DNA of 28,928 nucleotides, from NCBI GenBank assembly GCA_016188575.1, contig JACPHN010000221.1, positions 1 to 28,928 of the forward strand, read 5' to 3'. This DNA is from Candidatus Schekmanbacteria bacterium. Its GTDB lineage: Bacteria; CSSED10-310; JACPHN01. Made by a program: the position numbers and the translations under genes. This document shows, piece by piece, positions 26,701 through 28,928 of this stretch (the first letter of the stretch is position 1; every line of letters begins with the position of its first letter). Below the pieces are notes generated by a model. The model did not search any database. It was not told the DNA's origin and saw only the letters and a list, made by a program, of their open reading frames with translations.

Positions 26701-28038
26701 GGGGGCACTCTGGCGTTCGATCTCAGCGCCTCCGGCACGCCGTCCTCCGCGGCCCTGACCGGCACCGTGAAACTGGCGGACGGGCGTCTGGAGCATCAAC
26801 AGTTCCCGCACGTGCTTACGGGCGTTACCGCCTCGCTGACGGCTTCGCCTGGGGCTGTCGTGCTCGACGAGCTGGTCGCCAACGTTGGCACGGGGCAGGT
26901 GCGGGCGAGCGGCCGGGTCGGGCTCTCCGGTACCGAGATCACCGACTTGATGGCGACCGCGGCGATCTGGGACGTCGAGCTCGCGTACCCGGACGACCTG
27001 GTCACCGAAACCTCGGCCTGCATGGACCTTTGGGGTACGCCCGGGGCGCCGACGGTCGCCGGTCGGGTTCGCCTGCACGCGGCGACGTACTCGCCACAGG
27101 TGGACCTGGTGGCGCTCCTGAAATCCCTGGCGCGTGTGGCACGGCTCGTGCCCACTTCCGCCCCGGTGGTCGAGGGCGCGCTCTCCGCTCCGCCTGCCGG
27201 CGGAACCGGGACCGGGAGCGGCGCCACCGCCGGCTCCGGCAACCGTGGCCCGCAACCCGCTCCGGCAGCGAGCGCGGAACCGCGCTACACGGCGTGCTTT
27301 CCGAGCGGCATTTCGGTTGAGCGGGGCCGGCACGACGGGCTCTTCGTCGACCTCAAGGTAGATGCCCGCGAAGCGTTGTCCGTCGAGAACAAGCTCGTCA
27401 GCCTCAGCGCCGGCGGAGCACTCAACATCTCGGGCCCGGCTGCCGCGCCCGCGGTGCTCGGGAAGATCGACATCTCCGGAGGCTCGATCTGGCTGTATCG
27501 GACGAGCTTCGAGCTGGATACGGGGAGCTTGCGCTTCGACGATCCCTATGCGGTGAATCCGCTCGTGGACATTTCGGCTTTTGCCGTCAAGGAGGGGGAA
27601 ACGATCAGGCTGCGGATGACGGGTCGCGCCGATGCGCTGGTGGTGGATCTGTCGTCGCCGTCAGGCCTGTCGCGGGCCGAGCTCGTCCGCCTGCTCGTCG
27701 GCAGGTCGAGCGCGGAGCCCGAAACGACCCTGGCCGAAGGCGCCTCGCAGCTCCTTCGCGGGCAAGTCAGCGCCCTGCTTCGCGAAGAGCTGCGCGGCCG
27801 GACCGGCTTCGATATCGACCTGAATCCCGCGCCACGCGACGGCCACGACTACCTTTACGCGATCGGGCGGCAGGTTTCGGCGCGGCTTCATGTGCGGTTT
27901 CTCAAGGCGGCGGAGCAGGACAAGTCCGACGAGCTGGAGGCTCAGTACAGCGTCTCGAGGTGGCTGAGAATCGAGGCGCGGAATACGTTTGACGGGGGGC
28001 TCAGCGTGGGGGCCAAGAGGCGATGGGAATTCGACTGA
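23764..28038 (+). CDS. tamB: Translocation and assembly module protein TamB (AsmA-like)
   Basis: The start is ATG 23764, with GGAG 8 nt upstream; an open frame back to 23665 has no such site. The 1424-residue product has a single N-terminal membrane anchor (about 28-46, VAGCVALAIVTLFFAAM). A very long beta-rich, repetitive central part follows, with recurring motifs such as GSVTAAGRLAQPR and ASVSGTVARPGVAGRLEL, typical of the hydrophobic-groove fold of AsmA/TamB proteins. The C-terminal TamB domain (about 1175-1424) includes GKIDISGGSIWLYRTSFEL, VNPLVDISAFA, LSRAELVRLLVGR and the terminal LRIEARNTFDGGLSVG. A Gly/Pro-rich linker (about 1139-1172) precedes it. TamB spans the periplasm and serves outer-membrane protein assembly and phospholipid transport. 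The usual partner TamA is not adjacent. Confidence 0.92.
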   Translation: MGSQNADAVPARSAAVVPPQRMLRRWGRVAGCVALAIVTLFFAAMASLNVPAVSTALLRHVLSFAFTQVQGTATLGAVSLSTLAGTVEVENVDLSLPLLVGGSIRARVPRLHADVSTTALLLGRLEIQSVEARVAELEVALPDSSPEPRAQPPELTAGAGAWLPPLPAIEVGSARIEVDELAFSSGAANTVKAGGLRLSARGSLGRPTVSAAVDIDRAAVRGWGRADEIAAIHVEASLQETVGLLASLRAAARQTALVAQVRLPPTGAVPVLEDLHAGVSGSWGALDVSGAIDLADGANARLAATLTAVTLDVASALALPVALPGELASAVSGSVTAAGRLAQPRALAASARLSFAPDAQRCPVERRSAAARVVCPAGTLEADMSAGRIQLAALELTEGETHIRVAGTVPLDLDGVLDTPLTVAVRMPDAARYSALAGKRLAGQVDVDATVSGTLASPRGRVAIRAAGFSMNGTLLRGLDLQARYEDGVLFIERGRVEHEAARAQATGKIGVRDLLRAARGERGGEEPQLAFSLEGLSVRGAEVDNASLTGRLDNGALRIAASFFGEEARLTGHLSLAAPRRFAATLQAQNLDLDRIGRLHEALAGDLGGRLSGRIEASGGEPTWIPAVTVELDALSVRWKDLTAAAAAPLRAAFDPSGRVSVAGARFLLGDADEVILSGVARLPLPGAKGSARDQPLEARLEATIRDLGETLRKAGLELPIRGGLTVDASVSGTVARPGVAGRLELARPAGYGFTADRVAIALAPPDEQRRAGAILAGEISVTRATVSDIEVGDAELTLALSAQEATSTGSLWGGALGYEARYGLTSGLLDATARIHNFAAGPWIGRFAPKLAGKVAATVNGEVRTRIQKDAPLAGTANAHLTLSDAQAFGERVELSDALTVTLADGTVRVAVPALSTDFASASATATLATGRGGGVPGPGGGLASIGAIDFSAATTGRVDLGRVPPGLLEIAAIASLGGTLAFDLSASGTPSSAALTGTVKLADGRLEHQQFPHVLTGVTASLTASPGAVVLDELVANVGTGQVRASGRVGLSGTEITDLMATAAIWDVELAYPDDLVTETSACMDLWGTPGAPTVAGRVRLHAATYSPQVDLVALLKSLARVARLVPTSAPVVEGALSAPPAGGTGTGSGATAGSGNRGPQPAPAASAEPRYTACFPSGISVERGRHDGLFVDLKVDAREALSVENKLVSLSAGGALNISGPAAAPAVLGKIDISGGSIWLYRTSFELDTGSLRFDDPYAVNPLVDISAFAVKEGETIRLRMTGRADALVVDLSSPSGLSRAELVRLLVGRSSAEPETTLAEGASQLLRGQVSALLREELRGRTGFDIDLNPAPRDGHDYLYAIGRQVSARLHVRFLKAAEQDKSDELEAQYSVSRWLRIEARNTFDGGLSVGAKRRWEFD

Positions 28039-28126
28039 GGTGGCCGCGAGTGTGGCTCGCCGCGGTGGCGGGGGGAGGGACGGCACAAAAGCGCCCGGAC
28101 AAGGCGTGGCAGTGTGCAATAACCAT

Positions 28127-28147
28127 CCTCCGCTCACTGCGGGGAGG
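28127..28147. repeat. Imperfect REP-like hairpin
   Basis: CCTCCGC (28127-28133) faces GCGGGGAGG (28139-28147) around TCACT, with two unpaired G. It lies 89 bp after the tamB stop and is followed by GGGAGAGGGG. It is similar in composition to the other REP-like elements. Confidence 0.5.
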
Positions 28148-28189
28148 CCGGGAGAGGGGAAGAACGGCGAACCCGCCGCTGTCCGCCCC

Positions 28190-28224
28190 CAGCCCGACCC
28201 TCCCGCAAAAGCGGGGGGAGGGGA
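28190..28224. repeat. REP-like hairpin
   Basis: CGACCCTCCCGC, an AAAA loop and GCGGGGGGAGGGG form a hairpin with a small G bulge. CGACCCTCCC is shared with the element at 23.5 kb. The gene-free stretch 28039-28415 otherwise shows nothing but the ribosome site of the next gene. Confidence 0.6.
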
Positions 28225-28415
28225 TAGGAAGCGGCATCCGTCTTATCCGAGCGCCATGAGGAGGGACGGAGGGGGGCGCTGTCGCGTCGACGTCGAGCAA
28301 GCGGTGGATGCAGGGCATGCTGGCGGCGGGCGGCTTGACACGTTCGCACGCCGCGCGTAGGCTTCTTGCGAGCGGCGCGGAATGGCGCGGGCGTTGGGGC
28401 TCAGGAGGGATCGGG

Positions 28416-28928
28416 ATGGCGAGGCCGTGGGCGAGGTGTGGCGGAGCAGCGTCGGGGCTGGTGGCGATGTGGGCTGGCGCGGCGGCCGCGGGAACGACGG
28501 CGGCGATTACTGGGCACGCTTTCCTGAGCGGCGCGGCGGATCACTCCGGCATCGCGGTGACGCTCTCGCAGATGCACGTCGGGTTTTCGGGCGCGGCGCT
28601 GGCGGCGATGCTTGTGGCGCTGGCCGCGGTCGTGCTGGTGACGTGGCGGCGTGGGGCCGGGCAGCGGGCACGGCTGGTGGCCGCGGGAGTGGTAGGGATC
28701 GCCATCGCGGGGGGGGGGCGGTTCCTGGGTCGTCGATGCCCTCGTCGAGCCGCTGGAGACGGTGACCGACCCGAGCGGCCGCTTGTCTTATGGGCCTGGC
28801 GCGGGAGAAACGGCGTTTGCACCGGGCAGTTACGAGCTGCGCTATCGTTGTGAGGGCTACGCGGAAGCGCGGCGCTTCGCGGCGGTCGGCGGTGACGATG
28901 GGGAAGCGGTGGTCGTGGACTCGGTGAC
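28416..28928 (+). pseudogene. Membrane protein with carboxypeptidase-regulatory-like fold, frameshifted at a G10 run (3' end outside window)
   Basis: ATG 28416 has AGGAGG 7 nt upstream (28403-28408), a strong initiation site. The first frame encodes a signal-peptide-like segment (LVAMWAGAAAAG), a short beta-type stretch TGHAFLSGAADHSGIAVTL typical of carboxypeptidase-regulatory-like domains, and hydrophobic helices at about residues 57-77 and 87-100. At a run of ten G (28709-28718) the frame changes by one base. The next frame continues SWVVDALVEPLETVTDPSG and APGSYELRYRCEGY, again regulatory-domain-like, to the window end. Without the shift the product stops at 28853 in a Arg-rich tail. This could be a sequencing indel in the homopolymer, true inactivation, or slippage-based phase variation. 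The function is unknown. Confidence 0.6.

Noticed and set aside
25489-27333. Long minus-strand frame of 614 codons inside tamB
   Set aside because: Its translation is Arg/Pro/Gly-rich with no domain; it is the antisense shadow of the high-GC tamB gene, whose product is clearly recognisable.

Overview
The window is about 28.9 kb of high-GC DNA (spot counts reach about 77% in the long gene at 23764-28038) from a Gram-negative bacterium: it carries TamB, Sec-exported multiheme cytochromes c and a lipoprotein. Three large Ser/Thr protein kinases, a retron-type reverse transcriptase relic resembling the myxobacterial type, tetraheme cytochromes and a bacterial SET protein fit an uncultured Myxococcota/Desulfobacterota-like lineage. 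The taxonomy is inferred from gene content only.

Left end (1-4710, + strand): a partial TPR protein, a secreted HExxH protein broken by two opposite frameshifts, and a secreted HEAT-like protein. Each overlaps the next by ATGA, so this is a translationally coupled export operon. It is followed by a relic of a retron-type reverse transcriptase that lost its central catalytic part in an in-frame deletion and then acquired a frameshift.

Middle (4838-16419, all - strand): a CASTOR/POLLUX-like six-TM ion channel with two RCK/TrkA-N-like modules and a palindrome in its leader; a spacer with five perfect-length 43-bp tandem repeats; a small DUF5684-type membrane protein; two overlapping paralogous kinases, each kinase-zinc ribbon-alpha/beta-helical, one with membrane segments; and an electron-transfer cluster of one NHL-repeat lipoprotein followed by three paralogous tetraheme cytochromes. 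A REP-like palindrome sits on the 5' end of the last cytochrome gene and blurs its start. The cluster leader can form two mutually exclusive hairpins.

Right part (16908-28928): Ppx/GppA exopolyphosphatase with an HD domain (+); a SET-domain protein (-) beside a roughly 50% GC tract that suggests acquisition; a 1172-residue kinase-AAA-TPR signalling protein (-) divergent from tamB (+); and the start of a membrane protein with a carboxypeptidase-regulatory-like fold, frameshifted at a run of ten G. REP-like palindromes recur at 13.7, 19.8, 23.5 and 28.1-28.2 kb.

Functionally the window combines envelope biogenesis (TamB), periplasmic electron transfer, ion and phosphate homeostasis (channel, Ppx) and eukaryote-like signalling (three kinases, SET). 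No complete defence system is seen. No tRNA, rRNA, CRISPR array or intact insertion sequence was recognised.
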